DNA of 64,000 nucleotides from Streptomyces sp. AM 4-1-1. GTDB taxonomy: Bacteria; Actinomycetota; Actinomycetes; Streptomycetales; Streptomycetaceae. The DNA is taken from assembly GCF_029167625.1 (NCBI RefSeq), contig NZ_CP119145.1:6882001-6946000 (forward strand). The letters run 5' to 3'. Shown piece by piece: positions 1 to 9,819 of the stretch (position 1 is its first letter; each line of letters opens with the position of its first letter). The position numbers and the translations under genes were made by a program. The notes under the pieces are model-generated. The model saw only the letters and a list, made by a program, of their open reading frames with translations. It was not told the DNA's origin and did no database searches.

Positions 1-248
1 CCGGCGAGGACCGACCCTGTGCGTCACCAACCGTCCGCACGCCTGTGGCCGACCACCGCTCTGTTGCGGTCGCGTGACGCGCGCCTGACGCGCCGCCAAC
101 CCGAATGGCGCGCTCATGACATTAGTGGGGAAGCGCTTGTTCCGCCGGAGCGCGCCGGTCCATCGTCGAGGAGCGGCGGACGATCCCGTCCACCGCACCG
201 ACCGGACGCGTGGCCCCCCACGCGCCATGTCCGAGGAGGACCCTCTCG

Positions 249-1460
249 ATGGCAGCAGTGCGCAACACCAAGCGAAGGATCGCCACAGCGCTCGCCGGCG
301 CGGCGGCCGTGGTGGCGGTGGTCGGAGCCGGCACGGCCCTCCCGGCCCAGGCGGCGCCCGCGGCGGGCAGAGTCCTGCATGCCGGGTCCGCCGAGGCGAT
401 CCCCGGCAGCTACCTCGTCACCTTAAGGAAGGACGCCGGATTCCAGGCGTCCACGGCCCGGGGCAAGCAGCTCATAGGCGAGTACGGCGGCAAGGTGCGC
501 CGGACGTACAACTCCGCGCTGAACGGTTACGCGGCCACCCTGAGCAGTTCGCAGGCCGAGCGCCTCGCGGCCGACCCGGCGGTCGCCACGGTCGAGCAGG
601 ACCAGAAGGTGCACGCCACCGGCACCCAGAACAACGCGCCATGGGGCCTCGACCGCATCGACCAGGCGAACCTGCCCCTCAACGGCACGTACACCTATCC
701 GGACTCCGCGGGCGGCGGTACGACCGTCTACGTCCTGGACACCGGGGTGCGCATCACCCACCAGGAGATCAGCGGCCGGGCCTCGTACGGCTACGACTTC
801 GTCGACAACGACACCACCGCGCAGGACGGCTACGGCCATGGCACGCACGTCGCCACGACGGTCGCCGGAACCACCTACGGGGTCGCCAAGAAGGCGAAGA
901 TCGTCGCCGTCCGGGTGCTCGGCAACGACGGTTCCGGTTCGACGTCCGGCGTCGTCGCCGGTGTCGACTGGATCACCGCCAACCATGTCGCCTCGTCCGT
1001 CGCCAACGTGTCGCTGGGCGGCGGCGTCAGCACCACGCTCGACAACGCGGTGACCAAGTCCATCGCCTCCGGCGTCACCTACTCCATCGCGGCCGGCAAT
1101 TCGGGCGCACCCGCGTCGAACTACTCGCCCGCCCGGGTACCCACCGCGATCACCGTCGGCGCCACCACCAAGACCGACGCGAAGGCCTCCTACTCCAACT
1201 ACGGACCCCTCGTGGACCTCTTCGCCCCCGGCTCCGGCATCACGGCGGGCTGGAACACCTCCGACACCGCCACGTACACGGGCGACGGCACCTCCTTCGC
1301 GGCCCCGCACGTCTCGGGTGCGGCCGCGATCTACCTGACGAACCACCCCGGGGCCTCCCCGGCCGCTGTCGCCTCGGCGCTGGTGAACGGCGCGACCTCC
1401 AACGTGCTGACGGGCATCGGCACCGGCTCGCCCAACAAGCTGCTCAAGGTCGTCCCGTAA
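249..1460 (+). CDS. Secreted subtilisin-like serine protease (S8)
   Basis: Secreted endopeptidase of the proteinase K/subtilisin clan, 403 aa. An N-terminal Sec signal (basic NTKRR, then an Ala/Val-rich core, likely cut after AQA near residue 36) is followed by an I9-type propeptide (about 45-122) and the S8 domain. The catalytic triad is visible: Asp164 (VLDTG), His197 (HGTHVA) and Ser349 (GTSFAAPH), with oxyanion Asn284 (AAGNSG). I chose ATG 249 because GAGGAGGA lies 8 bp upstream; an in-frame ATG at 210 has no comparable site. Leu59 is encoded by TTA (423-425), which in Streptomyces makes translation depend on the bldA tRNA. A hairpin follows the stop codon. Confidence 0.95.
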   Translation: MAAVRNTKRRIATALAGAAAVVAVVGAGTALPAQAAPAAGRVLHAGSAEAIPGSYLVTLRKDAGFQASTARGKQLIGEYGGKVRRTYNSALNGYAATLSSSQAERLAADPAVATVEQDQKVHATGTQNNAPWGLDRIDQANLPLNGTYTYPDSAGGGTTVYVLDTGVRITHQEISGRASYGYDFVDNDTTAQDGYGHGTHVATTVAGTTYGVAKKAKIVAVRVLGNDGSGSTSGVVAGVDWITANHVASSVANVSLGGGVSTTLDNAVTKSIASGVTYSIAAGNSGAPASNYSPARVPTAITVGATTKTDAKASYSNYGPLVDLFAPGSGITAGWNTSDTATYTGDGTSFAAPHVSGAAAIYLTNHPGASPAAVASALVNGATSNVLTGIGTGSPNKLLKVVP

Positions 1461-1485
1461 CCGGTCCCACCACACCACGGGGGGA

Positions 1486-1515
1486 GTCCCGTCGCCCGGG
1501 CCGGGGCGGCGGGAC
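1486..1515 (+). terminator. Hairpin after the S8 protease gene
   Basis: Arms 1486-1497 and 1504-1515 pair over 12 bp with one G-T wobble around a 6-nt loop. It begins 25 bp after the protease stop. There is no T-run, which is usual for terminators in high-GC actinomycetes. Confidence 0.6.
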
Positions 1516-1710
1516 CTCGGGCTTCGCGAGGACGGGGCGGGTGCGCCCGGGACGGCGGCCCCCTGGCCCGCGCGCACAGCTGTCCCGCGCGCACAGCGGG
1601 TCGGCACATCACGCGGTCCAAAGCGGTGACCGTGTCCGGCACCTCCGGGCAGCGGACATCGTGTGCCCGCGTATCGACATCCCCGCGGGGTGGCCGGATA
1701 GAGTCGGGGG

Positions 1711-2646
1711 GTGGAGATCCCCCGCCTGCTCGACGGCCGGCTGAAGTTCCGACATCTGGTCCTCGTCGACGCGCTGTCCCGCCAGGGAAGTGTCGTCGGC
1801 GCCGCCGCGGAGCTGCATGTGACGCAGCCCGCGGCCACCCGGAGCCTGCACGAGCTGGAGGACATCCTCGGTGTCCCGCTGTTCGAGCGTGGCCCCCGGG
1901 GTGTCACCGCCACGGTCTTCGGCGAAGCGTTCACCCAGCACGCGCGGGCCGTACTCGCCCAGTTGACGCAGGCGGGCCGGCACGTGGTGGAGCTCGCCGA
2001 CGCCGACCGTGGCACCGTGGTCGTCGGCACCCATCTGGCCGGGTCCAACGTCCTGCTGCCACGGGCCATCGCCCGGATAAAGAAGGAACGCCCGTATCTG
2101 ACGGTGGTCGTACGCGAGGCATCGCCCGAGGCGCTGCTGCTGGAGCTGGAGGCCGGGCGCATCGACTTCATCGTCGGCCGGCTCACCATCCCGTCCGGTG
2201 AGCGGATGGTGCGCCGCAAGCTCTACGACGAGTCGGTCGAACTCGTCGTCCGGGCCACGCACGCCCTCGCCGGCCGGCCGGAGGTCGACCTGGCCGAACT
2301 GGTCGACTACCCCTGGATTCTGCCGGGAGCGGAGACCGCGCTGCGGCGGGAGGTCGGGGAGTTCTTCACCCGGCACGGTTTCGCGCTGCCGCTGAACCGG
2401 GTGGAGACGACCTCGTTCCTGACGGTGCGTCAACTTCTGCTGGAGACGGACATCGTCGCGGTCCTGCCCAGGCTGATCGTCCAGGACGACCCCCGGATCG
2501 TACGGCTGCCGGTCCCGCTGGACCCGATCGGGCACAGCGTGGGACTGACCCTGTCGGCCGCCCGTACGCTGAGCCCTTCCGTGGAGGCGCTGATCCGGAG
2601 CCTGGAGGACGTCGCCGCCGGCATGGCGGAGCAGCGGAACGCGTGA
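1711..2646 (+). CDS. LysR-family transcriptional regulator, probable regulator of the adjacent catabolic operon
   Basis: DNA-binding regulator of 311 aa, normal for LysR proteins. The N-terminal winged helix-turn-helix is clear (about residues 12-70, with the GSVVGAAAELHVTQPAATRSL type recognition region and the LFERGPRG turn), followed by an effector-binding domain. It starts at GTG 1711; the ribosome site is weak. It is convergent to the 3-hydroxyanthranilate operon and sits next to its last gene. From memory, the related Pseudomonas KU-7 nba cluster also ends with a LysR-type gene (nbaR). Control of the nba operon or of the divergent transporter, whose upstream region holds a LysR-type box (9957-9972), is inferred from position only. 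Confidence 0.9.
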   Translation: MEIPRLLDGRLKFRHLVLVDALSRQGSVVGAAAELHVTQPAATRSLHELEDILGVPLFERGPRGVTATVFGEAFTQHARAVLAQLTQAGRHVVELADADRGTVVVGTHLAGSNVLLPRAIARIKKERPYLTVVVREASPEALLLELEAGRIDFIVGRLTIPSGERMVRRKLYDESVELVVRATHALAGRPEVDLAELVDYPWILPGAETALRREVGEFFTRHGFALPLNRVETTSFLTVRQLLLETDIVAVLPRLIVQDDPRIVRLPVPLDPIGHSVGLTLSAARTLSPSVEALIRSLEDVAAGMAEQRNA

Positions 2647-2691
2647 GCGGGGGCGGCCGGCGCGTGTGTCACGCGCCGGCCGCCCCCGCTC
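2645..2691. terminator. Very strong bidirectional hairpin between convergent genes
   Basis: Perfect inverted repeat: arms 2645-2666 and 2670-2691 pair over 22 bp around a TGT loop. It starts inside the LysR stop codon and lies between that gene and the end of the nba operon, so it can end transcription from both sides. Confidence 0.85.
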
Positions 2692-2699
2692 GTCCGGTC

Positions 2700-2742
2700 G
2701 TCCGCCCGCTGTCCGTCCCCGTGGCCGGGGCGCCGGGCGGAC
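2700..2742. terminator. Second hairpin at the 3' end of the nba operon
   Basis: Outer arms 2700-2708 and 2734-2742 (9 bp) enclose an inner CCCCG/CGGGG stem (2717-2721 with 2726-2730). It ends 7 bp before the last nba stop codon as seen on the plus strand, so it is the first structure reached by transcription leaving the operon. Confidence 0.55.
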
Positions 2743-2748
2743 CCGCCG

Positions 2749-3771
2749 TCAGACGGTCCCCCGAGCGGCCTCCGGTGCGGTGAGGCCCAGGAAGCGCTCG
2801 GCGTTGCCACGGGTTATCAGCCGACGGCCCGCCTCGTCGAGGAACCCGCTCTTGCGCACCACCTCACCGACCGGGCGCTCGCCCAGCGGATACGGGTAGT
2901 CGCTGCCCACCATCACCCGGTCCACGCCCACCGTGTCGACCAGCAGCCGCAGGGCGCGGTCGTCGAAGACCACCGAGTCCACGTAGAAACGGCCGAGGTA
3001 GTGCGAGGGCGGGAACTGCGACGTACCGATGATGTCGTTGCGGCCGTGCCACGCGTTCTCCATCCGGCCGAGCCAGAACGCGAAGGACCCGCCGCCGTGC
3101 GCGAAGCAGATCTTCAGCCGGTCGTCGATCCGGTCGAAGACCCCGCCCAGGATCAGCGCGAGGATCGACAGATGCGTCTCCGCGGGCATCGCGGTCAGCC
3201 ACTGGGCCATCCACCGGTCGAGCCGCGGTGAGCTGGCCATGTCCCAGGGGTGCACGAACACCGGCACGTCCAGCGACGCGCAGTGCTGGAGGAACATGAC
3301 GACACCCTCGCTGTCGAGGTCGAGATCACCGACGTGGTTGCCGATCTCGACCCCGCGGTGCCCGTTCGCGACACACCGCTCCAGCTCACGACAGGCGGCG
3401 TCCGGGTCCTGCAACGGCACCTGGCAGAACGGGAGGAGCCGATCGGACGCGGGGGCGACGATCTCCAGGGCCAGGTCGTTGAAGATACGGGCGACCTTCG
3501 CCGCCTCCCGGCCGTCACGCCCGTAGGTGAAGAACGCCGGTGTCGGCGAGACCACCTGGGTCCGCACCCCGTCCGCGTCCATGTCCCGCAGCCGCGTTCC
3601 GGCGTCCCAGCAGTCCGCCTGGACGCGGCGGAACTCCTTCGTCCCCATCATGATCATCGCGTCCGACTCGGACTCGATCCGCAGCCACGGCGCGTCCGGA
3701 CCGATCTCCGGCCGCAGATCGGGCCAGCCCCGGGGCACGTAGTGGGTGTGGATGTCGATCATTCCGTCCAC
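2749..3771 (-). CDS. nbaD: 2-amino-3-carboxymuconate-6-semialdehyde decarboxylase (ACMSD)
   Basis: Amidohydrolase-family Zn enzyme of 340 aa that decarboxylates the ring-cleavage product of 3-hydroxyanthranilate to 2-aminomuconate semialdehyde. Metal ligands of the family are all present: the HTH motif (His8 and His10), His174 (VFVHPWD), His225 (FAHGGG) and Asp291 (GSDYPYP). Spacing matches the known bacterial ACMSD. GTG 3771 is chosen because AAAGGG lies about 7 nt upstream; ATG 3762 (nine bases later) is the alternative. It is the last gene of the operon, 2 bp after the dioxygenase gene that makes its substrate. Confidence 0.93.
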   Translation of the reverse strand: MDGMIDIHTHYVPRGWPDLRPEIGPDAPWLRIESESDAMIMMGTKEFRRVQADCWDAGTRLRDMDADGVRTQVVSPTPAFFTYGRDGREAAKVARIFNDLALEIVAPASDRLLPFCQVPLQDPDAACRELERCVANGHRGVEIGNHVGDLDLDSEGVVMFLQHCASLDVPVFVHPWDMASSPRLDRWMAQWLTAMPAETHLSILALILGGVFDRIDDRLKICFAHGGGSFAFWLGRMENAWHGRNDIIGTSQFPPSHYLGRFYVDSVVFDDRALRLLVDTVGVDRVMVGSDYPYPLGERPVGEVVRKSGFLDEAGRRLITRGNAERFLGLTAPEAARGTV

Positions 3772-3773
3772 GG

Positions 3774-4295
3774 TCAGCCCTTTCCGGGATGCTGCGCGCC
3801 GCACCTCGGGCAGACCCGGGCCTTCTCGTCGGCGTAGAACTCGGCGAAGACCGGCGGCAGGTCCTCGACGATGTCGCGCACCTGGAGCTCGATCTCATGG
3901 ATCAGCTCGGAGCAGTCGAGGCAGTACCACTGGAACTTCTCCAGCGTGCCCTCCTCACGGACCCGCTCGATGACCAGTCCGATCGACTCGGGGTCGGGCC
4001 GCTGCGGGGAGTGCGGGAGATTGCCCGGCAGCAGCCAAGCCTGGCCCTCACGGATGTGCACGGTCCGCGGTCCGTCCTCGGTCATGAGGTTGACGTGCAT
4101 GTCGCCCTTGACCTGGTAGAACCACTCCTCGTACGGGTCGAGGTGGAAGTCCGTGCGCTGGTTGGGTCCGCCGACGATCTGGACGATGAAGTCCTGGCCC
4201 AGCGACATCGTCCGGTTGTTCACCGGCGGCTTGAGCAGGTGCTCGTGCTCGGTGATCCACCCCTGGAAATCGATGACCTGCGGGATGTCCGTCAT
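3774..4295 (-). CDS. nbaC: 3-hydroxyanthranilate 3,4-dioxygenase
   Basis: Cupin dioxygenase of 173 aa that opens 3-hydroxyanthranilate to 2-amino-3-carboxymuconate semialdehyde. Catalytic iron ligands His51, Glu57 and His95 and substrate residues Arg47, Arg99 and Glu110 fall at the same numbers I recall for the Cupriavidus metallidurans enzyme. The C-terminus carries the second, rubredoxin-like site of bacterial homologues: Cys125/Cys128 (CLDC) and Cys162/Cys165 (CPRC). ATG 4295 has GGAGG 8 nt upstream and overlaps the preceding stop by 4 bp, so translation is coupled to the deaminase gene. This is the diagnostic gene of the pathway. Confidence 0.97.
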   Translation of the reverse strand: MTDIPQVIDFQGWITEHEHLLKPPVNNRTMSLGQDFIVQIVGGPNQRTDFHLDPYEEWFYQVKGDMHVNLMTEDGPRTVHIREGQAWLLPGNLPHSPQRPDPESIGLVIERVREEGTLEKFQWYCLDCSELIHEIELQVRDIVEDLPPVFAEFYADEKARVCPRCGAQHPGKG

Positions 4296-4747
4296 GACAG
4301 TGCCTCCGTGCTGTGCGAAACGTCCGACTGGTTGGGCTGCGGCAGATGGGCGATGGCCTGGATCTCGATCAGCAGATGCGGGTGCGGCAACTGGTGCACC
4401 GCGACGGTGGTCCGGGTCGGGCCGCGCTCGTCGAAGAACTCGCCGTAGACCTCGTTGTATCCGCCGAAGTCGTTCATGGACACCAGGTAGGTGGTGACCT
4501 GGGCGACGTCCGAGAGCTCCGCGCCCAGTTCGGCGAGCATGTCCCGGATGTTCTCGATCACCGCGCGTGTCTGCGCGCGGATGTCCAGGTTCGTCGTGCC
4601 CATCGCGTCGGCCTCGACACCCACGAAGGTGTTGTCGGGCCGCCGTGAACTCGTACCGGACACGAAGACCAGGTCACCGACGACCTTCACGTGCGGGAAC
4701 CGCCCGCGCGGGGTGGCCCGCCCCGCCATGACACGCGCCCCGCTCAT
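4292..4747 (-). CDS. nbaF: RidA-family 2-aminomuconate deaminase
   Basis: RidA/YjgF-type protein of 151 aa, a little longer than housekeeping RidA. The conserved arginine region (PTRTTVAV) and the C-terminal IEIQAIA are present. In this operon the expected reaction is hydrolytic deamination of 2-aminomuconate to 4-oxalocrotonate, as assigned to NbaF/AmnD. ATG 4747 overlaps the decarboxylase stop by 4 bp (ATGA) with a G-rich ribosome site just upstream. The family call is sure; the substrate comes from context, since RidA proteins elsewhere act on reactive imines. Confidence 0.88.
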   Translation of the reverse strand: MSGARVMAGRATPRGRFPHVKVVGDLVFVSGTSSRRPDNTFVGVEADAMGTTNLDIRAQTRAVIENIRDMLAELGAELSDVAQVTTYLVSMNDFGGYNEVYGEFFDERGPTRTTVAVHQLPHPHLLIEIQAIAHLPQPNQSDVSHSTEALS

Positions 4748-5511
4748 CGGACCCCCCGCACGCTGACGGAACCCAGACCCGCGACCTCGCACCGGGTGAC
4801 ACCCTCCGGCAGCGGCACCGCCGCCGTAGCCGCGCCCGCGAGCACCACCTGCCCGGCCCGCAGCGGGATGCGCCGGCGCCGGCACATGTCCAGCAGCGCG
4901 TGCAGCGCCCGCACCGGGTCGCCGAGGATGGCGGCGGTCGAGCCGGTCACCTCCGTGCCCCCGGCGATCAGCCGGACCGCCCGGTTGGACACGCTCGCCA
5001 CCGGACGCCAGGGCCCGACCGCGTACGCCGACGCGGAGGTGTTGTCCGCGACGACATCGCCGTAGGTGAACCGGAAGTCCCGGTACCGCGAGTCGATGAT
5101 CTCCAGCGCCGGGGCGACCGCGTCGACGCAGGACTCGATGTCCGTCGCCGGATCGTCCAGGTCCACGTCACGGCAGAGCCGGTAGGCGACCTCGGGCTCG
5201 ACCTTCGGATGGATGAAGCGCGCCAGGTCGACGTCGTCGCCGTCCGCGACCCGCATGGCGTCGGTGAGCCGCCCGACGATCACGTCGGAGACCCCCATCT
5301 GGGCCATCTTCGCCTTGCTGGTGAAGCCCAGCTTGACCCCGGCCGTCCGCTCCCCGCGCGCCTCGCGCAGGGCCACCAGCGCCGCCTGGATCGCGTACGC
5401 GTCGTCGACGTCGAACTCATGGGTGTCGGCGAGGCTCGGGGTGTCGGTCCGCGTCGTCTGCGCGGTGTCGAGCCGCCGGGCCAGCTCGTCGATGGTGTCC
5501 GCCGTGATCAC
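4744..5511 (-). CDS. nbaG: 4-oxalocrotonate decarboxylase
   Basis: Member of the 2-keto-4-pentenoate hydratase/oxalocrotonate decarboxylase family, 255 aa. It decarboxylates the keto form of 4-oxalocrotonate to 2-oxopent-4-enoate. Family features seen are [16 protein letters not shown], the acidic metal region EPEVAY, and [11 protein letters not shown]. It is a paralogue of the hydratase encoded at 7489-8322; NbaG and NbaH usually act as a complex. GTG 5511 overlaps the aldolase stop by 4 bp. Decarboxylase versus hydratase is decided mainly by gene order and by the better hydratase match of the other paralogue. Confidence 0.85.
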   Translation of the reverse strand: MITADTIDELARRLDTAQTTRTDTPSLADTHEFDVDDAYAIQAALVALREARGERTAGVKLGFTSKAKMAQMGVSDVIVGRLTDAMRVADGDDVDLARFIHPKVEPEVAYRLCRDVDLDDPATDIESCVDAVAPALEIIDSRYRDFRFTYGDVVADNTSASAYAVGPWRPVASVSNRAVRLIAGGTEVTGSTAAILGDPVRALHALLDMCRRRRIPLRAGQVVLAGAATAAVPLPEGVTRCEVAGLGSVSVRGVR

Positions 5512-6539
5512 TTGGCGCCCCCGTCCGTCAGGGCCTCGCGTCGCGCGGCCAGGTCCAGTGCGATGTCCACGATCATGTCCTCCTGGCCGCCGACCATCTG
5601 GCGCCGGCCCGCTTCGAGCAGAATCTCCCGGGTGTCCAGGCCGTAGCGCAGGGCCGCCCGTTCGGCGTGCAGCAGGAAGCTGGAGTACACACCGGCGTAC
5701 CCGAGCGTCAGGGTCTCGCGGTCCACCTGCACCGGGCGCTCGCGCAGCGGGCGGACGATGTCGTCGGCGGCGTCCTGGAGCGCGAACAGGTCGCAGCCGT
5801 GCTCCCAGCCCAGCAGGTCCGCGACGGCGACGAACGGCTCCGCCGGACAGTTGCCCGCCCCGGCGCCCTGCCCCGCCAGCGCCACGTCGACGCGGTACGC
5901 GCCGTGTTCGACGGCGGTCACACTGTTGGCGACCGACAGCGACAGGTTCTCGTGGGCGTGGATGCCGATCTCGGTTCCGTCGTCCAGCACCTGGCGGTAG
6001 GCGTCGACCCGCTCGGCGACGTCCCGCATGGTCAGCCGGCCGCCGGAGTCGGTGACGTACACGCAGTGCGCGCCGTAGGACTCCATCAGCGCGGCCTGCC
6101 CGGCGAGGCCTTCGGGGGAGTTCATGTGGCTCATCATCAGGAACCCGGACACGTCCATGCCGTGCTCCCGGGCCCACGCGATGTGCTGGGCGCTGACGTC
6201 GGCCTCGGTGCAGTGGGTGGCGACACGGACGCTGCGCACCCCGAGGTCGTACGCCCGGCGCAGATGCTCGATGGTGCCGATGCCGGGCAGCAGCAGGGTG
6301 GTCAGCTTCGCGTGCTCCAGCACGTCGGCGGCGGCCTCGATCCACTCCTCGTCGGTGTGGGCGCCGAATCCGTAGTTGGCGCTCGACCCGCCGAGCCCGT
6401 CGCCGTGGGCGACCTCGATGGCGGCGACCCCGGCCCGGTCCAGCGCGGAGACGATCTCGCGCACCTGGTCGACGGTGTACATGTGCCCCATGGAGTGCAT
6501 GCCGTCCCGCAGGGTCACGTCCTGTACGTAGAGCTTCAT
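5508..6539 (-). CDS. nbaI: 4-hydroxy-2-oxovalerate aldolase
   Basis: DRE-TIM metalloaldolase of 343 aa (DmpG/BphI/MhpE family) that splits 4-hydroxy-2-oxovalerate into pyruvate and acetaldehyde. The N-terminal signature TLRDGMH (Arg11, Asp12, His15) and the metal-binding HAH in [11 protein letters not shown] are present. The next gene encodes the dehydrogenase that normally forms a channelling complex with it. ATG 6539 gives the same 4-bp ATGA overlap as the neighbouring genes; ATG 6551 is possible but has its purine run directly against the codon. Confidence 0.95.
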   Translation of the reverse strand: MKLYVQDVTLRDGMHSMGHMYTVDQVREIVSALDRAGVAAIEVAHGDGLGGSSANYGFGAHTDEEWIEAAADVLEHAKLTTLLLPGIGTIEHLRRAYDLGVRSVRVATHCTEADVSAQHIAWAREHGMDVSGFLMMSHMNSPEGLAGQAALMESYGAHCVYVTDSGGRLTMRDVAERVDAYRQVLDDGTEIGIHAHENLSLSVANSVTAVEHGAYRVDVALAGQGAGAGNCPAEPFVAVADLLGWEHGCDLFALQDAADDIVRPLRERPVQVDRETLTLGYAGVYSSFLLHAERAALRYGLDTREILLEAGRRQMVGGQEDMIVDIALDLAARREALTDGGAK

Positions 6540-7492
6540 GCGTTCACCCATCCTCGGAGTACGGCGATCTTCTCGGCGGTCCGGACCGCGGCGGAGGTCA
6601 TGATGTCGAGGTTCCCGGCGTAGTCCGGCAGGTAGTGACCGGCCCCCAGCACCTCCAGGAACACCGAGACCCTGACCCCGGTGACCCGTCGGCCGAGCGC
6701 GGGGACCAGGACGTCGTCGACGGGGTCGAACTGCACGTCCTGCTTGAGCTTGTAGCCGGGGACGTACTCCCGGACGGACCCGGCCATCTCCCGCACCGAC
6801 TCGACGATCCGGGCCTGGACGGACGCGTCCACCGGTCCCTCGACGAGGCAGTACACGGTGTCGCGCATGACGATGGGCGGCTCGGCCGGATTGAGCACGA
6901 TGATCGCCTTGCCCACCGAGGCGCCGCCGACGACCCGGATGGCCTCGCTGGTGGTCTCGGTGAACTCGTCGATGTTGGCCCGGGTGCCGGGCCCCGCCGA
7001 CCTGGAGGAGATGGAGGCGACGATCTCGCCGTACGCGACCGGGGCGACCCGGGACACGGCGGCCACCACGGGGATGGTGGCCTGACCGCCGCAGGTCACC
7101 ATGTTGACGTTCGGCGCTTCCAGGTGCTCGTCCAGATTCACCGACGGCACGACGAACGGACCGAGGGCCGCCGGGGTCAGATCGACCATCAGCTTCCCGT
7201 GCCGCCGCGCGATCTCCGCGTTGCGCACATGGGCCTTGGCCGAGGTCGCGTCGAAGATCACCTTGATGTCGGCGAACCCGGGCATCTCCACCAGGCCGTC
7301 GATGCCCCGGTGGGTGGTGGCGACCTTGAGCCGCCCGGCGCGGGCGAGCCCGTCGGAGTCCGGGTCGATCCCGACCATCGCGCCCATGCGCAGCGTCTTC
7401 GACAGCCGCAGCACCTTGATCATGAGGTCGGTCCCGATGTTGCCGGACCCGATGACGGCGACGGGAACGCCGTCGGTGGCTGTGGTGCTCAC
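6536..7492 (-). CDS. nbaJ: Acetaldehyde dehydrogenase (acetylating)
   Basis: DmpF/BphJ/MhpF-type enzyme, 318 aa, that oxidises acetaldehyde to acetyl-CoA with NAD and CoA. The nucleotide-binding loop is at about 14-22 (IGSGNIGTD) and the acyl-thioester cysteine is Cys134 (NMVTCGGQ). It pairs with the aldolase encoded just downstream; in homologues the two proteins form a channelling complex. GTG 7492 overlaps the hydratase stop by 4 bp. Confidence 0.95.
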   Translation of the reverse strand: MSTTATDGVPVAVIGSGNIGTDLMIKVLRLSKTLRMGAMVGIDPDSDGLARAGRLKVATTHRGIDGLVEMPGFADIKVIFDATSAKAHVRNAEIARRHGKLMVDLTPAALGPFVVPSVNLDEHLEAPNVNMVTCGGQATIPVVAAVSRVAPVAYGEIVASISSRSAGPGTRANIDEFTETTSEAIRVVGGASVGKAIIVLNPAEPPIVMRDTVYCLVEGPVDASVQARIVESVREMAGSVREYVPGYKLKQDVQFDPVDDVLVPALGRRVTGVRVSVFLEVLGAGHYLPDYAGNLDIMTSAAVRTAEKIAVLRGWVNA

Positions 7493-8322
7493 TTGGTTTC
7501 CTCCTCGATGACTGCCTCGACCTCGCCCAGCCCGTCCAGTTCCAGCCGGTACCGTCCTTGCCCGCCGACCGGCACCATCGGCCCGAGCGCCCCGGACATC
7601 ACCACGTCCCCGGCCCGCAGCGGCTGTTCGCGCCGGACCATTTCGCGCGCCAGCCAGGCCACGGCGACGACCGGCGAGCCGAGGCAGGCGTGGCCCGCCC
7701 CGAAGGAGACCGGCTCGCCGTCCCGGTGGAGAGTCATCCCGACCTTGGAGAGGTCGCGCCCGGCCAGGGGGTACGGCGTGGTGCCCAGGACGACCGCGCC
7801 GCTGGAGGCGTTGTCCGCGACGGTGTCGGTGATGGTCAGGTCCCAGCCGGTGATCCGGGAGTCGACGATCTCGATGGCGGGGAGCACGAACTCGGTGGCC
7901 CGCAGCACGTCCGCGACGGAGGCGCCGGGCAGATCGAGATCGCGTCCGAGCACGAAGGCGATCTCGCCCTCGGCGCGCGGCTGGAGGAAACGGCCGTACG
8001 GCACCGGCTCGGTGTGCGCGTACATCATGTCGTCGAAGAGGACGCCGAAGTCCGGCTGGAACACACCGAACTGCTGCTGTACGGAGGGGGCGGTGAGCCC
8101 GATCTTGGCGCCCACCCGCCGCGCCCCGGCGGCGGCGCGCACGGTGGCGACGCGGCGCTGCACCTCGTAGGCGGCGGTGATGTCGGTCGGGCCGAGGTGC
8201 CGGCGGACGGGCGCGCAGGGCGTACGGGTGGCGGCGGCGGCCGTCAGCAGGGCGACGGCTGCGTCGACCGGGTCGTCGGCCGGGGCATCGGTGGCGGGGC
8301 CGGCCTGGGGGTGGTCGGTCAC
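7489..8322 (-). CDS. nbaH: 2-oxopent-4-enoate (2-keto-4-pentenoate) hydratase
   Basis: MhpD/DmpE-family lyase of 277 aa that adds water to 2-oxopent-4-enoate to give 4-hydroxy-2-oxovalerate. Visible family blocks are [17 protein letters not shown], the acidic [12 protein letters not shown] and [13 protein letters not shown]. The first 30 residues are Ala/Pro/Asp-rich and look unstructured. GTG 8322 overlaps the aldehyde dehydrogenase stop by 4 bp. It works between the decarboxylase (4744-5511) and the aldolase (5508-6539). Confidence 0.92.
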   Translation of the reverse strand: MTDHPQAGPATDAPADDPVDAAVALLTAAAATRTPCAPVRRHLGPTDITAAYEVQRRVATVRAAAGARRVGAKIGLTAPSVQQQFGVFQPDFGVLFDDMMYAHTEPVPYGRFLQPRAEGEIAFVLGRDLDLPGASVADVLRATEFVLPAIEIVDSRITGWDLTITDTVADNASSGAVVLGTTPYPLAGRDLSKVGMTLHRDGEPVSFGAGHACLGSPVVAVAWLAREMVRREQPLRAGDVVMSGALGPMVPVGGQGRYRLELDGLGEVEAVIEEETK

Positions 8323-9794
8323 AGTTGCACGCACACATTCGTCGGCTCGGTGTAGAAGTGCAGGGAGGACTCGCCGCCCTCGCGGCCGATGCCGGAGAGC
8401 CCGACCCCGCCGAACGGGGAGCGCAGGTCGCGGAGGAACCAGGTGTTGACCCAGGCCATGCCCACGTTCATCGCCTGCGCGACGCGGTGTCCACGGCGCA
8501 GGTCGTTGGTCCACACGGACGCCGCGAGGCCGTACTCGGTGTCGTTGGCCAGGGCGATCGCCTCGGCCTCGGTGTCGAAGGGGATGAGCGCGGCCACCGG
8601 GCCGAAGATCTCCTCGCGCACGGCCCGGTCCGCGTTGGTCAGCCCGGTCCACAGCGTCGGCTCGATCCAGGAGCCGCCGTCCAGGTCCGCGCCGAGCCGG
8701 GGCACGCCGCCTCCGGTGAGCACCCGGGCGCCGGCCTTCTCGGCCAGTTCGAAGTAGCCGAGCACCTTCTCGCGGTGGGTCCGCGAGATCAACGGGCCGG
8801 TGGTGGTCGCCTCGTCCGTCGGGCGTCCCAGCCGCAGGGCCGCGGCGCGTTCGACCAGGCCGCCCGCGATGTCGTCGAACACCGACCGCTGCACGTACAC
8901 CCGCTCGGTGCACAGGCACACCTGCCCGGTGTTGGTGAACACCGACTTGGTCAGTCCGGTCAGCGCCTCGTCGATGTCGACGTCGTCGAAGACGATGGCG
9001 GCGTTCTTCCCGCCGAGTTCGAACGAGACCGGGCGGACCCGGGGCGCGACCGTCTTCATGACGTGCGAGCCGGTCGCCGACGACCCGGTGAAGGTCACCC
9101 CGTCGATGCCGGGGTGCGAGGTCAGGTACTCGCCGGCCGAGCCGCCGCCGAAGCCGTGGACGACGTTGTACACCCCGGCGGGGAGACCGACCTCGGCCAG
9201 GACCTCGGCCAGCAGAGTGGCCGTGGCGGGCGTCTCCTCGCTCGGCTTGACGACCACGGCGTTGCCGCAGGCGAGGGCCGGGGCGACCTTCCAGGTCAGC
9301 AGCAGGAGCGGCAGGTTCCACGGCACGATGACCGCGACGACGCCCAGCGGCTTGCGCACCGCGTAGTTCAGCGCCTGCTTGCCGCCCGCGAGATCGGTGA
9401 GGAAGGACTCCTGGCCGGCGGCCGCGACCACGTCGGCGAAGGTACGGAAGTTCGCGACGGCCCGTGCCACGTCGAGCTCCCGTGCCTGGGTGACCGGCTT
9501 GCCGGTGTCGGCGATCTCCGCGGCGACGAACTCCTCGAAGCGTTCCTCGATACGGTCGGCGGCGCGGCGCAGCAGCGCGGTCCGTTCGCGTACCGCCGTC
9601 GTCGCCCAGCCGTCGCCGAGAGCCCGCCGGGCTCCCGCGACCGCGCGGTCCACCAGGGACTTGTCCGCTTCATGGACGCGGGAGTGGACCAGGCCGGTGG
9701 CCGGGTCGACCTTGTCGAAGCTGCGGTTCTCGTCGGGCTCTACGAATCGTCCGTCAACGAAGTTGCGGATCCACCGCCCAGTGTCTGCCGTCAT
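8319..9794 (-). CDS. nbaE: 2-aminomuconate-6-semialdehyde dehydrogenase
   Basis: NAD-dependent aldehyde dehydrogenase of 491 aa, first gene of the operon. Catalytic Cys293 ([13 protein letters not shown]), general base Glu259 (FELGGKN) and Asn160 (PWNLP) are present. The CLCTERVYV block is typical of hydroxymuconic/aminomuconic semialdehyde dehydrogenases rather than general ALDHs. It oxidises the semialdehyde left by ACMSD to 2-aminomuconate. ATG 9794 has a G-rich site (GTGGGGG) upstream. The six junctions from here to the dioxygenase all overlap by exactly 4 bp, so eight genes probably form one message. Confidence 0.93.
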   Translation of the reverse strand: MTADTGRWIRNFVDGRFVEPDENRSFDKVDPATGLVHSRVHEADKSLVDRAVAGARRALGDGWATTAVRERTALLRRAADRIEERFEEFVAAEIADTGKPVTQARELDVARAVANFRTFADVVAAAGQESFLTDLAGGKQALNYAVRKPLGVVAVIVPWNLPLLLLTWKVAPALACGNAVVVKPSEETPATATLLAEVLAEVGLPAGVYNVVHGFGGGSAGEYLTSHPGIDGVTFTGSSATGSHVMKTVAPRVRPVSFELGGKNAAIVFDDVDIDEALTGLTKSVFTNTGQVCLCTERVYVQRSVFDDIAGGLVERAAALRLGRPTDEATTTGPLISRTHREKVLGYFELAEKAGARVLTGGGVPRLGADLDGGSWIEPTLWTGLTNADRAVREEIFGPVAALIPFDTEAEAIALANDTEYGLAASVWTNDLRRGHRVAQAMNVGMAWVNTWFLRDLRSPFGGVGLSGIGREGGESSLHFYTEPTNVCVQL

Positions 9795-9819
9795 GCCCCC
9801 ACTTTGAGAGCCGCAGCCA

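Noticed and set aside
423..2219. Minus-strand open frame of about 600 codons opposite the protease and LysR genes
   Set aside because: Crosses two well supported genes and a hairpin, and has no family features.
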